The translations under genes and the position numbers were made by a program. The notes under the pieces were generated by a model, which did no database searches, was not told where the DNA came from, and saw only the letters and a program-made list of their open reading frames with translations. From Microbacterium aurum (GTDB lineage Bacteria > Actinomycetota > Actinomycetes > Actinomycetales > Microbacteriaceae): a stretch of DNA of 64,000 bases. The number at the start of each line of letters is the position of its first letter. The stretch's first letter is position 1. Shown here piece after piece: positions 1 to 8,269 of the stretch. The stretch is from the NCBI RefSeq assembly GCF_016907815.1, contig NZ_JAFBCQ010000001.1, positions 310,001-374,000 of the forward strand, read 5' to 3'.

Positions 1-838
1 CGATGTCGGTGTAGTCGCTGACCTGCTCGTCGGTGTTGTACATCGCGTTCTCGAGCGAGAACAGCACGTCCGAATCCATCCGGAAGTCGGTCAGCCAGGT
101 GTTCACCTCCGGGAAGTCGGTGTCGAACCCGGTGCGCGTGAACGTGTGGATCGACTCCGCGTCGCCGAGGGTGCCCTCGGGGTCGGCGAGGTCCTTGATG
201 TCGTACGCGTCGTACGCCCAGTGCGGGCGCCACAGCGTGACGGCGACGTTCTCCCCGGCGGCGAGCTTCGTGTCGAGCTCGGCGAGCATGGCCGGGGTCG
301 ACGACGTGATGTAGTCGAAGCCCTCCAGGCCGTAGGTCGGGATGACGGCATCCTGCGTCGCCTTCGTCAGCCCCGCGCCGGGCTCGATGCCGATGAGGCG
401 GTTGCCGAACTGGTCGGCGGCGCCCGCAAGCTCGTCGAGCGAGTCGATCGGCGCGTCGGCGTTCACGGCGATCGTGAGCTTCGCGTCGTCGTTCCAGGCG
501 CCGATGTCGGTGATGTCGTCGCCGTACTCGGCGAAGTAGTCGGCGTGCGTGAGCGGCAGCCAGCCGTCGAGCGCGAGGTCGTAGTCGCCGCCCGCGACGG
601 CCTGGAAGACCGGCCCGGCGTCGGCGTATTCGAGCTCGACGTCGTAGCCCTTGTCCTCGAGGATGAGCTTCCACAGGTACGACGCGGCCTCGCCCTCCGG
701 CCAGCCGTTGAACACGCCGATCGTGATCTCCTTCGCGTCGGCGTCGGAGCCCGTGCCGGCGTCGCCGGAGCAGCCGGCGAGCGCGAGCGCCGCGACCGAT
801 CCGAGGGCCAGAGTGGCCAGTGCGTGGTGCTTCTTCAT
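1..838 (-). CDS. Glycine betaine ABC transporter substrate-binding lipoprotein (3' end outside window)
   Basis: Extracytoplasmic binding protein that would deliver glycine betaine or a related quaternary amine to the permease and ATPase encoded upstream. The start at 838 gives MKKHHALATLAL, a typical lipoprotein signal with lipobox Leu-Ala-Gly-Cys (Cys at residue 23), followed by an OpuAC/ProX-type region (EITIGVFNGWPEGEAASY and, later, the DLALDGWLP segment) with the Trp and aromatic residues such proteins use to hold the ligand. It is the third gene of a right-to-left operon, 55 nt after the permease stop. The reading frame runs off the left edge at about residue 279, so the C terminus is not seen. 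The family call is firm; the exact substrate is inferred. Confidence 0.9.
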   Translation of the reverse strand, partial: MKKHHALATLALGSVAALALAGCSGDAGTGSDADAKEITIGVFNGWPEGEAASYLWKLILEDKGYDVELEYADAGPVFQAVAGGDYDLALDGWLPLTHADYFAEYGDDITDIGAWNDDAKLTIAVNADAPIDSLDELAGAADQFGNRLIGIEPGAGLTKATQDAVIPTYGLEGFDYITSSTPAMLAELDTKLAAGENVAVTLWRPHWAYDAYDIKDLADPEGTLGDAESIHTFTRTGFDTDFPEVNTWLTDFRMDSDVLFSLENAMYNTDEQVSDYTDI

Positions 839-893
839 GTGATGTTCCTTTCCTTCCGCGTGCTGTGTCGCGGATGTTGGGGATGCCCGCGAC

Positions 894-1844
894 TCAGACG
901 GTCGCGGGGGTCTTCTCGGCGGATGCCGCGGTCTCGGCGCCAGGCGTGGCGGAGGCGGCAGGGGTGGCGGGGGCGGCGGATGCCGGCGCCACCGCGCGAC
1001 GCGGCCGGCGCGGCGCGCCGAGGGCGCCGGTGATGCGGTCGAGGATCATGGCGATCACGACGACGGCGAGGCCGGCTTCGAAGCCGAGCGGGATGTTCAC
1101 CGAGCTCAGCGCCTGCACGATCGGGCGGCCGAGGCCGGGAGCGCCGACCATCGACGCGATGACCGACATCGACAGCGACAGCATAATGATCTGGTTGATG
1201 CCCGCCATGATCGACGGCAGCGCGAGCGGCAGCTGGATCTGACGCAGGATGCGGCCGGGGGTCGCACCGAACGCCTGACCGGCCTCGACGACCTCCGCGT
1301 CCACTCCCCTGATGCCGAGCTCGGTGAGGCGCACACCCGGAGCGATCGCGAACAGGATCGTCGCGACGATGCCGGGCACGACCCCGACGCTGAAGAGGAA
1401 GATCGCCGGCAGCAGGTAGACGAACGCGGGCATCGTCTGCAGGAAGTCGAGCACGGGGCGGACGACGTTCGAGACGGCCCGCGACCGCGCGGCCCAGATG
1501 CCGAGGGGCACCGCGATGAGCGTCGCGATGAGCACGGCGACCACGGTCAGCGCGAGCGTGAGCATCGCGTTCTCCCACTGGTCGACCGCGAGCACCACGA
1601 CGAAGCCGATCACGGTGCCGAGCGCGAGCTTCCAGCCCTTCACGAGCCACGCGATCGCCGCGAACACGAGGATGATCACCCAGAACGGCGGGGTCGTGAA
1701 CACCCACGCGGCGACGTCGTAGATCGCCGTGAACACCGTGGCGATGACATCGAACAGCCCGCCGAGGTAGTCCTTCAGGAAGTCCACGAAGCTGCGGACC
1801 CACTGGCCGACGGGCAGCCGCATGGCGTCTTCGAGCTGGTCCAT
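894..1844 (-). CDS. Glycine betaine/proline ABC transporter permease
   Basis: Inner-membrane permease (316 aa) of the betaine importer, ProW/OpuAB type. It begins MDQLEDAMRLPVGQW, has six to seven hydrophobic segments between about residues 30 and 280, and carries the EAA-loop region (VVEAGQAFGATPGRILRQIQ) that contacts the ATPase. The C-terminal ~40 residues are a low-complexity Ala/Pro/Thr tail beyond the usual family length. Its ATG at 1844 shares one base with the TGA of the ATPase gene, indicating translational coupling. The operon order ATPase, permease, binding protein is the family's normal one. Confidence 0.93.
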   Translation of the reverse strand: MDQLEDAMRLPVGQWVRSFVDFLKDYLGGLFDVIATVFTAIYDVAAWVFTTPPFWVIILVFAAIAWLVKGWKLALGTVIGFVVVLAVDQWENAMLTLALTVVAVLIATLIAVPLGIWAARSRAVSNVVRPVLDFLQTMPAFVYLLPAIFLFSVGVVPGIVATILFAIAPGVRLTELGIRGVDAEVVEAGQAFGATPGRILRQIQLPLALPSIMAGINQIIMLSLSMSVIASMVGAPGLGRPIVQALSSVNIPLGFEAGLAVVVIAMILDRITGALGAPRRPRRAVAPASAAPATPAASATPGAETAASAEKTPATV

Positions 1845-3133
1845 CACTGCACGCTCCCCTCCGCCGCGGCATCCACCAGCGGCGTGAACTCGGCGACCAT
1901 CTCGAGCGGCGTCTGGATGATCGGCATCTCGCGCGTCGTCGCCGGCACGTTGCCGAGCGCCGCCAGCAGGGTGATGCGGGGGATGACGCCGATGAGGCGC
2001 CGCCGGTCGTCGACCACGGCGAGCGGCACGGTCGCCTCGACCGCCGTCTCGACGATGTCGGTGAGCAGGTCGTCGGGCCCGACCGTCGGCACGTCGGTGT
2101 CGACGATCTGGCGCAGGTCGGTCTGCCCGGCCTTGACCGCGCGGATCACGGCGCGGTCGGTGACGACGCCGACGAGGCGGCGGTTCTCGGTGGCGAAGAC
2201 GGCCCCGGCCTGGTTCTCGCGCATGGCGCGCAGCGCGCCGCGCACGCCGGCCGTGATGGGCGTCGCCAGCGACGGCGGCTCCATGACGGCGGATGCCGTG
2301 AGCACCCGTGCCCGGTCGACGTCCTGCACGAACTGCGCGACGTAGTCGTTGGCCGGGTCGGTGAGGATCTCCTCGGGGGTGCCGTTCTGCACGATGCGGC
2401 CGTCGCGCATGACCGCGATGCGGTCGCCGAGGAACATCGCCTCGTTGAGGTCGTGCGTGATGAACACGATCGTGCGGCCGAGCTCGCGCTGCAGCTCGAC
2501 GAGCTGCTCCTGCATCTCGCGGCGGATGAGCGGATCGAGCGCCGAGAATGCCTCGTCCATCAGCAGGATGCCGGTGCCCGCCGTGAGCGCGCGGGCGATG
2601 CCGACGCGCTGCCGCATGCCGCCGGAGAGCTCGTCGGGCATGGCCATGGCGCGGTCGCCGAGACCGACCCGCTCGAGGATCTCCATCGCCCGGGCGCGGC
2701 GCTCGGTCTTGCCGACGCCCTGGATCTCGAGCGCGTAGGCGGCGTTGTCGAGCACCGTGAGGTGCGGCAGCAGCGCGAAGTGCTGGAACACCATCGACAC
2801 CGACTCGCGGCGGATGGTGCGCAGCTCGGCGGGCGAGGCCGCCGTGACGCTGCGGCCCTCGATCGTGACGTCGCCCGCCGTGGGGGTCAGCAGCCCGTTG
2901 AGCATGCGGATGATGGTCGACTTGCCCGAGCCTGACAGGCCCATGATGACGAAGATCTCGCCGCGGTTGACGGTGAAGCTCGCGTCGATGACGGCGGCGG
3001 TCCCGGCATCCGCCACATCGGCGCGGGTCTGTCCGGCGCGCAGGCGCCGCACGGCGTCTTTCGGGGCACGTCCGAAGACTTTGAAGAGGTTCCGCGCCTC
3101 GAGAACGGGCGCGGCGGCAGGAGCATCGGTCAC
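1844..3133 (-). CDS. Glycine betaine/proline ABC transporter ATP-binding protein with CBS pair
   Basis: ATPase subunit (429 aa) driving quaternary-amine import, OpuAA/ProV type. Walker A is GLSGSGKST, the ABC signature is LSGGMRQR and Walker B is ILLMDEAFSALD. The C-terminal ~130 residues contain two CBS-like repeats (around GVVTDRAVIRA and LIGVIPRITLL), which in this family sense ionic strength. I chose the GTG at 3133 because a GAGGTG Shine-Dalgarno lies 6-7 nt upstream and the protein then starts TDAPAAAPVLEARNL; an upstream ATG at 3199 would add 22 unlikely residues. First gene of the operon. Confidence 0.93.
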   Translation of the reverse strand: MTDAPAAAPVLEARNLFKVFGRAPKDAVRRLRAGQTRADVADAGTAAVIDASFTVNRGEIFVIMGLSGSGKSTIIRMLNGLLTPTAGDVTIEGRSVTAASPAELRTIRRESVSMVFQHFALLPHLTVLDNAAYALEIQGVGKTERRARAMEILERVGLGDRAMAMPDELSGGMRQRVGIARALTAGTGILLMDEAFSALDPLIRREMQEQLVELQRELGRTIVFITHDLNEAMFLGDRIAVMRDGRIVQNGTPEEILTDPANDYVAQFVQDVDRARVLTASAVMEPPSLATPITAGVRGALRAMRENQAGAVFATENRRLVGVVTDRAVIRAVKAGQTDLRQIVDTDVPTVGPDDLLTDIVETAVEATVPLAVVDDRRRLIGVIPRITLLAALGNVPATTREMPIIQTPLEMVAEFTPLVDAAAEGSVQ

Positions 3134-3411
3134 AGAACACCTCGGCAGCCCGGTGCATCGGCTGCATCGGTCACGCCCGGGTGGCGGCCACTGGCGCACG
3201 ACGGCGCACGGCTGCGGACATCGGATCCGCGCAAAGGCTGCCGACCATACGGTCGTCGGTCAGGTGCCCCAGAGCACCTCCGGCGATCGCGGACTGGTCT
3301 GGTAACGGCCCGCAACGGGCCGCTTCCAACGTCTCATGCGTCTGAATCGGTCGCAAATTGGACATCGCGCGGCGGGCTCGCTATCGCGCGCGGGCGCGTT
3401 GCGGCATCCGC

Positions 3412-3459
3412 TTGACAGTCATGCCGCCTGTGTGGTTAATTACTCAAGTGACTAACCAC
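3412..3459 (+). promoter_or_regulatory. Promoter and inverted-repeat operator upstream of the GntR/ABC operon
   Basis: A TTGACA (3412-3417) is followed after 17 nt by GTTAAT (3435-3440), a good -35/-10 pair. The -10 overlaps the left arm of a perfect 7-bp inverted repeat, GTGGTTA (3432-3438) and TAACCAC (3453-3459). This fits autorepression by the GntR/YtrA-type protein encoded 20 bp downstream. The rest of the 345-bp gap (3134-3411) must also hold the divergent betaine-operon promoter, but I see no convincing match for it. Confidence 0.6.
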
Positions 3460-3478
3460 TGAACCGAGAGGAGACGGC

Positions 3479-3847
3479 GTGATCGAAGAGGGCCGGGCCC
3501 TGTTCCTCCAGATCGCGGAGAGCGTCGAGGAGTCGATCGTCGACGGCTCGCTCCCGGAGGACACCCGCGCGCCCTCGACCAACGAGCTCGCCGCCTTCTA
3601 CCGCATCAACCCCGCCACCGCGGCGAAAGGAGTGAACATGCTCGTCGACAAGGGCGTGCTCGTCAAGCGCCGCGGCATCGGCATGTTCGTCGCGGTCGGC
3701 GCGCGCGAGCAGCTTCTCGCCGAGCGGCGCTCGGCCTTCGCCGATCGCTTCATCACTCCGCTGCTCGCCGAGGCCCGCACGCTCGGCCTCAGCGCCGACG
3801 ACCTCACCGCACTCATCCACGAACGCGCCGAAGGGAGCCGTTCATGA
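3479..3847 (+). CDS. GntR-family transcriptional regulator, YtrA-like
   Basis: Short (122 aa) DNA-binding repressor. The N-terminal winged helix is seen in residues 5-75 (SVEESIVDGSLPEDTRAPST, then AAFYRINPATAAKGVNMLVD and KRRGIGMFV), and only a short helical tail follows, as in the YtrA subfamily that controls adjacent ABC exporters. The GTG at 3479 is preceded by AGAGGAG. Its stop overlaps the next gene's ATG by 4 nt. The operator at 3432-3459 suggests autoregulation. The inducer is unknown; relatives often answer to cell-envelope stress. Confidence 0.9.
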   Translation: MIEEGRALFLQIAESVEESIVDGSLPEDTRAPSTNELAAFYRINPATAAKGVNMLVDKGVLVKRRGIGMFVAVGAREQLLAERRSAFADRFITPLLAEARTLGLSADDLTALIHERAEGSRS

Positions 3848-4752
3848 CCACCGTCATCGAGGTGGACCACCTCACCAAGCGCTATCGCGACACCCTCGCG
3901 CTCGACGACGTCTCGTTCCGCATCGAGGAGAACACGATCTACGGCCTGCTCGGACGCAACGGCGCCGGCAAGACGACGATCATGTCGATCCTCACCGCGC
4001 AGAACTTCGCGACCTCGGGCGAGGTCCGCGTGTTCGGCGAGCAGCCCTACGAGAACGCGCGCGTGCTGCGGCGCCTGTGCTTCGTGCGCGAAAGCCAGCG
4101 CTACCCCGACGACGCCACACCGCGTCACGCGTTCCGCATGGCCCGACTGTTCTTCGAGAACTGGGACCAAGGCCTCGCCGATCGCCTCGCACGCGAGTTC
4201 GCCCTGCCGCTCAAGCGGCGCATCAAGAAGCTCTCCCGAGGGCAACTCTCGGCCGTCGGGGTCATCATCGGGCTCGCCTCACGGGCCGAGATCACGTTCT
4301 TCGACGAGCCGTACTTGGGGCTGGATGCTGTCGCGCGCCAGATCTTCTACGACCGCCTGCTCGAGGACTACGCCGAGCATCCGCGCACCGTCATCCTCTC
4401 GAGCCATCTCATCGACGAGGTCTCCGACCTGCTCGAGCGCGTGCTCGTCGTCGACGGCGGCCGGATCGTGATGGATGAGGAGACCGACGCCGTGCGGGGG
4501 CGGGCCGCGAACATCGTCGGTGACGCCGGCGCGGTCGACGCGTTCGTCGCCGGGCGGGAGGTGCTGCATCGCGAGTCGCTCGGCCACGTGGCATCCGTCA
4601 CCGTGCTCGGCGCCCTCACGGCGTCCGATCGCAGCCGCCTGGCAGCTGCCGGGCTCGAGGCCACGCCGGTCTCACTGCAGCAGCTCATCGTGCGCACGAC
4701 CCAGCGCGCACAGCAGGATCAGATCTCGTCTGACGAAGGAGCACTCCGATGA
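3844..4752 (+). CDS. ABC transporter ATP-binding protein
   Basis: Cytoplasmic ATPase (302 aa) of a two-component exporter. Walker A GRNGAGKTT is at about residues 39-47; the signature is slightly unusual (LSRGQLSAV rather than LSGGQ); Walker B is ITFFDEPYLGLD, and an H-loop follows (SSHLIDEVSDLLERVLVVD). The C-terminal ~80 residues form the regulatory extension common in exporters of this type. It overlaps the GntR gene by 4 nt and the following membrane gene by 4 nt, so the three are one transcription unit. The substrate cannot be read from the sequence. Confidence 0.92.
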   Translation: MTTVIEVDHLTKRYRDTLALDDVSFRIEENTIYGLLGRNGAGKTTIMSILTAQNFATSGEVRVFGEQPYENARVLRRLCFVRESQRYPDDATPRHAFRMARLFFENWDQGLADRLAREFALPLKRRIKKLSRGQLSAVGVIIGLASRAEITFFDEPYLGLDAVARQIFYDRLLEDYAEHPRTVILSSHLIDEVSDLLERVLVVDGGRIVMDEETDAVRGRAANIVGDAGAVDAFVAGREVLHRESLGHVASVTVLGALTASDRSRLAAAGLEATPVSLQQLIVRTTQRAQQDQISSDEGALR

Positions 4753-5435
4753 ACCGCACTGTGAACGTCGTGCGCATGCAGTTCGTGAACAAGTACACGT
4801 TCATCTGGATGCCGCTCATCATCCTCGGGGCGTCGTTCGTGATGTCCCTCGTCATCTTCGCGATGATCCCCTACGACGGCGCCAAGTACGGTGGTGGCAG
4901 CCAGGCGCCGATCTGGTACTTCTTCGCGCTCGGGATCATGGCGCTCAGCTACACGTTCCCGTTCTCGCAGGCGATGAGCATCACCCGCAGGGAGTTCTTC
5001 TTCGGGACGATGCTCGCTGCGGTCGTCACCGCGGTGATCCTCGGCGTGACGTTCGTCGTCGGCGGGTTCCTCGAACAGGCGACGCGCGGCTGGGGCGTCA
5101 ACGGATACTTCTTCTACCTCGACTGGGTATGGCGCTCCGGTGCGCTCATGGCCGGCGTGTTCTTCGCCGTGCTCTCGCTGCTGCTGTTCGTCGTCGGCTT
5201 CTGGGGCGCGACGCTCTACCGCCGCTTCGGCGCGTTCGGGCTCACCATCACCCTCATCGCGATCGGCGTCGTCCTCGTCGCCGCGATGTGGCTGATCGGC
5301 CGCCTCGATGCCTGGGGAGCCGTGTTCGAGTGGATCGCAGGACTCGGCACGGGCGGACTCGCCGGCGGAATGGCCGTGGCCACCGTCGCGCTCGGGGCGA
5401 TCTCGTTCCTGACGCTGCGCCGCGCAGTGCCGTAA
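4749..5435 (+). CDS. ABC exporter membrane subunit
   Basis: Integral membrane protein (228 aa) with six predicted hydrophobic segments (for example FIWMPLIILGASFVMSLVIF, GIMALSYTFPF, AVVTAVILGVTFVVGG, LLLFVVGFWGATLY, LIAIGVVLVAAMWLI and AVATVALGAISFLTL). It partners the ATPase whose gene overlaps it by 4 nt. No recognisable substrate-binding motif. The gene ends one base before the oppositely oriented chorismate-mutase-like gene, and no separate terminator is obvious between them. Confidence 0.85.
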   Translation: MNRTVNVVRMQFVNKYTFIWMPLIILGASFVMSLVIFAMIPYDGAKYGGGSQAPIWYFFALGIMALSYTFPFSQAMSITRREFFFGTMLAAVVTAVILGVTFVVGGFLEQATRGWGVNGYFFYLDWVWRSGALMAGVFFAVLSLLLFVVGFWGATLYRRFGAFGLTITLIAIGVVLVAAMWLIGRLDAWGAVFEWIAGLGTGGLAGGMAVATVALGAISFLTLRRAVP

Positions 5436-5436
5436 G

Positions 5437-5760
5437 TCAGTCGTCGATGGCCGCGTCGCCGCCGGCGTCACCCTCGGGGGCGCCGGCGGCGGTGTGGTGG
5501 CGGATGACCTCCGCGACCACGAAGTTGAACCACTTCTCGGCGAACTCGGGGTCGAGGTCGGCGTCGTGGGCGAGGGCGCGCAGCCGGGCGATCTGCTGCT
5601 CCTCGCGAGCGGGATCGGATGCCGGCATCCGGTGCTCCGCCTTGAGCACACCGACCTGCTGCGTGCTGCGGAAGCGCTCGGCCAGCAGGAAGATGAGCGC
5701 GGCGTCGATGTTGTCGATGCTGGCGCGTAGGCGGTGCAGCTGCGTCGTGGCGTCGGTCAT
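5437..5760 (-). CDS. Chorismate-mutase-like protein (AroQ type)
   Basis: Small (107 aa) all-helical protein matching AroQ-type chorismate mutases, which convert chorismate to prephenate for Phe/Tyr synthesis. Visible hallmarks are the opening helix LHRLRASIDNIDAALIFLLAERFRSTQQVGVLK (Arg, Asp and Lys-type positions), the REEQQIARLRALAHD segment and the final FVVAEVIRHH helix. The C-terminal tail is Ala/Gly/Asp-rich. It stands alone, so whether it is a biosynthetic enzyme or one of the divergent stand-alone relatives is open. Confidence 0.85.
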   Translation of the reverse strand: MTDATTQLHRLRASIDNIDAALIFLLAERFRSTQQVGVLKAEHRMPASDPAREEQQIARLRALAHDADLDPEFAEKWFNFVVAEVIRHHTAAGAPEGDAGGDAAIDD

Positions 5761-5849
5761 GGTGTCCTCCCCCGCCGAGGTTACCGGCTCGACGCGGTCA
5801 CCCTCGCCGGATGGTTGCCCCCGCGGGCGCGCGAGGGGGGCTCTAGAGT

Positions 5850-7049
5850 GTGACCATGGCAGCAGGTTCGGACGCGTCCCCGAAGCGATCGCTTCTGCGT
5901 CGTGCGAAAGCGTCCACCCCCGCGGGTCCGACCGTCACCGCGCCGGAGCCGCTCGCCGCGGCATCCGCTCCGCCCGCCGAGTCGCGGCGTGGCCGCCCGG
6001 TGCTCGCGAGCGTGAACCGGCCGTTCGTCGCGGGCTTCTTCCTCGCGTTCGGTGCGCTCGCGGCGATCGCGCTCGGCATGGCGATCTCGAACCTCGTCAC
6101 GATCTGGATCTACATCGCGTTCGCCCTGTTCGCCGCGCTCGGTCTCGATCCCGTCGTGCGGCGGCTGGAGCGCCACGGCACGAAGCGGCCGTGGGCGATC
6201 GCCATCGTGTACTTCGTCTTCGCCATCGTGATGGTGGCGATCCTCTGGCTCGTGCTGCCGACCGTCATCGGCCAGATCGCGCAGTTCTTCCGCGACCTGC
6301 CGGGCATGATCACCGCCTTCCAGCGCACCGAGTTCTACGCGTGGCTCGTGACGCAGTTCGGCGACCAGGCGCCTGACCTGCTCGCCGAGCTGCAGAAGTT
6401 CCTCACCAACCCCGGCAACATCGCCGCGATCGGCGGCGGGGTGCTCTCCATCGGCGTCTCGATCGGCACGACGATCTCGGGCCTCATCATCGTCATCGTG
6501 CTGAGCCTGTACTTCCTCGCGACGCTCCCGGAGATGAAGCTGGCGTTCTACCGCATGGTGCCCGCGCGCTCGCGGCCGCTCACCGCGGAACTGACCGAGG
6601 AGATCACCGACTCGGTCGGCGGATACCTCGGCGGCATGGTCGTCCTCGCGTTCTTCAACTCGATGGTCACGCTGCTGCTCTACGCGGTGCTCGGCCTGCC
6701 GTTCCCGGCCCTCATGGCCGTGATCGCCTTCTCGATCACGATCATCCCGCTCGTCGGAACAGTGCTGTTCTGGGGCATCGGTTCGGTCGTCGCCCTGATC
6801 GCCAACCCGCTGGCCGCGCTGATCTTCGCGCTCGCCTATCTCGTCTACATGCAGCTCGAGGCATACGTGCTGACGCCTCGCGTCATGAACAAGGCGATCT
6901 CGGTCCCCGGGTCGCTCGTCGTCATCGGCGCGCTCGTCGGCGGCACGCTGATGGGGCTGCTCGGCGCGCTCGTCGCGATCCCCGTGACGGCGTCGATTCT
7001 GCTCATCGTGAAGAAGGTCTTCATCCCGAAGCAGGATGCCGCGGTCTAG
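5850..7049 (+). CDS. AI-2E family transporter (PerM/YdiK-like)
   Basis: Integral membrane protein (399 aa) with about eight transmembrane segments. The pattern matches the AI-2E/UPF0118 family: an N-terminal TM pair (AGFFLAFGALAAIALGMAIS and the next segment), a long middle region with GGVLSIGVSIGTTISGLI, and a C-terminal block of four segments ending in LLGALVAIPVTASILLI. The family includes autoinducer-2 exporters and Na+/H+ or Li+ exchangers, so substrate is not assigned. The start is GTG 5850 (run of Gs about 9 nt upstream) or ATG 5856. The first ~45 residues are Ala/Pro-rich and probably cytoplasmic. Confidence 0.88.
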   Translation: MTMAAGSDASPKRSLLRRAKASTPAGPTVTAPEPLAAASAPPAESRRGRPVLASVNRPFVAGFFLAFGALAAIALGMAISNLVTIWIYIAFALFAALGLDPVVRRLERHGTKRPWAIAIVYFVFAIVMVAILWLVLPTVIGQIAQFFRDLPGMITAFQRTEFYAWLVTQFGDQAPDLLAELQKFLTNPGNIAAIGGGVLSIGVSIGTTISGLIIVIVLSLYFLATLPEMKLAFYRMVPARSRPLTAELTEEITDSVGGYLGGMVVLAFFNSMVTLLLYAVLGLPFPALMAVIAFSITIIPLVGTVLFWGIGSVVALIANPLAALIFALAYLVYMQLEAYVLTPRVMNKAISVPGSLVVIGALVGGTLMGLLGALVAIPVTASILLIVKKVFIPKQDAAV

Positions 7050-7130
7050 CTGCCGAAGCCGCCCCACCGGTGGTGAGTAGGTGCGCCAGCGCGGTACCAA
7101 AACCAACGTCCCCCACCCTGCGAGGCGCGG

Positions 7131-7186
7131 GTTGATCTCGGTACGCCCGCTCGTTCCTCACGGGCTACTCGATCACCGGAGGAGTG
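7131..7186. repeat. REP-like intergenic repeat
   Basis: In the 163-bp gap between two convergent genes lies a block built from TCTCGGTACGCCCGCTCG, a CACGGGCTACTCGATCACCG segment, and a second CTACGCGATCACCG copy. A shorter, inverted relative (TCTCGGTGCGCTCGCTCGA when read on the minus strand) sits at about 11774-11803 downstream of argG. I infer a dispersed intergenic repeat; only a genome-wide count can confirm it. Confidence 0.4.
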
Positions 7187-7212
7187 ACGGCGGGCTACGC
7201 GATCACCGAGTG

Positions 7213-8262
7213 TCAGCGGTCGGGCAGCAGGCAGGTGGGTGTCGGCGCTTCGACGCGGTGGCGCACACGCCCGGGGACACCGGTGCGCTCGTCGATCGTG
7301 AGCGAGACCACCTCGTCGGAGCGCTGACCGGCGACGAGCACGGTGTCGCGCGCGATGACGTGATGGCGCGGCCAGTCGACGCCCGACTCGACGAGAGCGA
7401 CCGTCGCGAGCGCGCTGCCGTCGCCGCCGACGCGGAGCGTCGCGAGCGTGTTGCTGCCGCGGATGCCGACCACGGCATATTGCGCGTCGCGCGTGAGCGC
7501 GATCTCGGCCGGATAGTCCGCACCGACCTGCGCGCCCACCAGCTGCGCGCCGCCGACGAGGGCCAAGGCGCCGCCCGGCGCGGGCCGCAGCACGAACACC
7601 TCGTTCGAGTACTCCGTCACGACATAGAGGTGCCCGCTCGGGTGCCAGACGCTGTGCCGCGGACCGCTCCCGGCGGGGAGCGCGACGCGGTGACGTTCCG
7701 CGAGCCCGTCGCCGCGCACGTCCCAGCTGCGCACGAGATCGAGCCCGAGGTCGGTCGTGATCAGTCCGGCCGGCGTGAAGCGCGCCTGATGCGCATGCGG
7801 GGCGGGCGCGCCTGCCGGAAGTTCCGCGAGACCCGGCACGTCCGCGACGAGCGCCGCCGCGGGCGCCGCCGCAGGCGCGGCCGGGCGGCCCGCGGCATCC
7901 AGCGACAGCCGGACGACCCGACCGTCGCCGTAGCACGACGCGATGAGCGACCTGCCGTCGGGCGCGACGGCGACATGGCACGGCGCGTCGCCGACGGCGA
8001 CCGCGGCGCCGAGCGAGGCGAACGACTCCTCGCCGGTGCGGCGGAACGCCTGCACCGTGCCGGCGCCCTCTTGCGCCGCGTAGATCAGGTCCTGCGTCGG
8101 ATGCCACGCGATCCACGACGGCGAAGCGGATGCCGCAGCCGTGCCCGCCCAGCGCAGCGCGCCGCCGGCGAGCACCCCGTCCGGCGACCCCGCGTGGAGC
8201 ACGCCGATGCCCTCGGCGTGCGCGTCCATGTCGGCCGTGTAGCCGCCGGCGAACAGGCGCAC
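7213..8262 (-). CDS. Lactonase-family seven-bladed beta-propeller protein
   Basis: Predicted cytoplasmic protein (349 aa) of the 6-phosphogluconolactonase/YbhE-like family. The start gives MRLFAGGYTADMDAHAEGIG, the family's first strand; blade motifs follow (PSWIAWHPTQDLIYAAQE, PCHVAVAPDGRSLIASCYGDG, PHAHQARFTPAG, GPRHSVWHPSGHLYVVTEYS). The conserved HPSG/HP-type and GPRH motifs line the presumed active site. No signal peptide. It is 7 nt downstream of purA on the same strand and may be co-transcribed, although no pathway link is evident. The substrate may be 6-phosphogluconolactone or another lactone. Confidence 0.85.
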   Translation of the reverse strand: MRLFAGGYTADMDAHAEGIGVLHAGSPDGVLAGGALRWAGTAAASASPSWIAWHPTQDLIYAAQEGAGTVQAFRRTGEESFASLGAAVAVGDAPCHVAVAPDGRSLIASCYGDGRVVRLSLDAAGRPAAPAAAPAAALVADVPGLAELPAGAPAPHAHQARFTPAGLITTDLGLDLVRSWDVRGDGLAERHRVALPAGSGPRHSVWHPSGHLYVVTEYSNEVFVLRPAPGGALALVGGAQLVGAQVGADYPAEIALTRDAQYAVVGIRGSNTLATLRVGGDGSALATVALVESGVDWPRHHVIARDTVLVAGQRSDEVVSLTIDERTGVPGRVRHRVEAPTPTCLLPDR

Positions 8263-8269
8263 GGCGCGG

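Noticed and set aside
5781..7106. Minus-strand frame opposite the AI-2E transporter
   Set aside because: Antisense shadow rich in Arg, Asp and His; no start signal and no domain.
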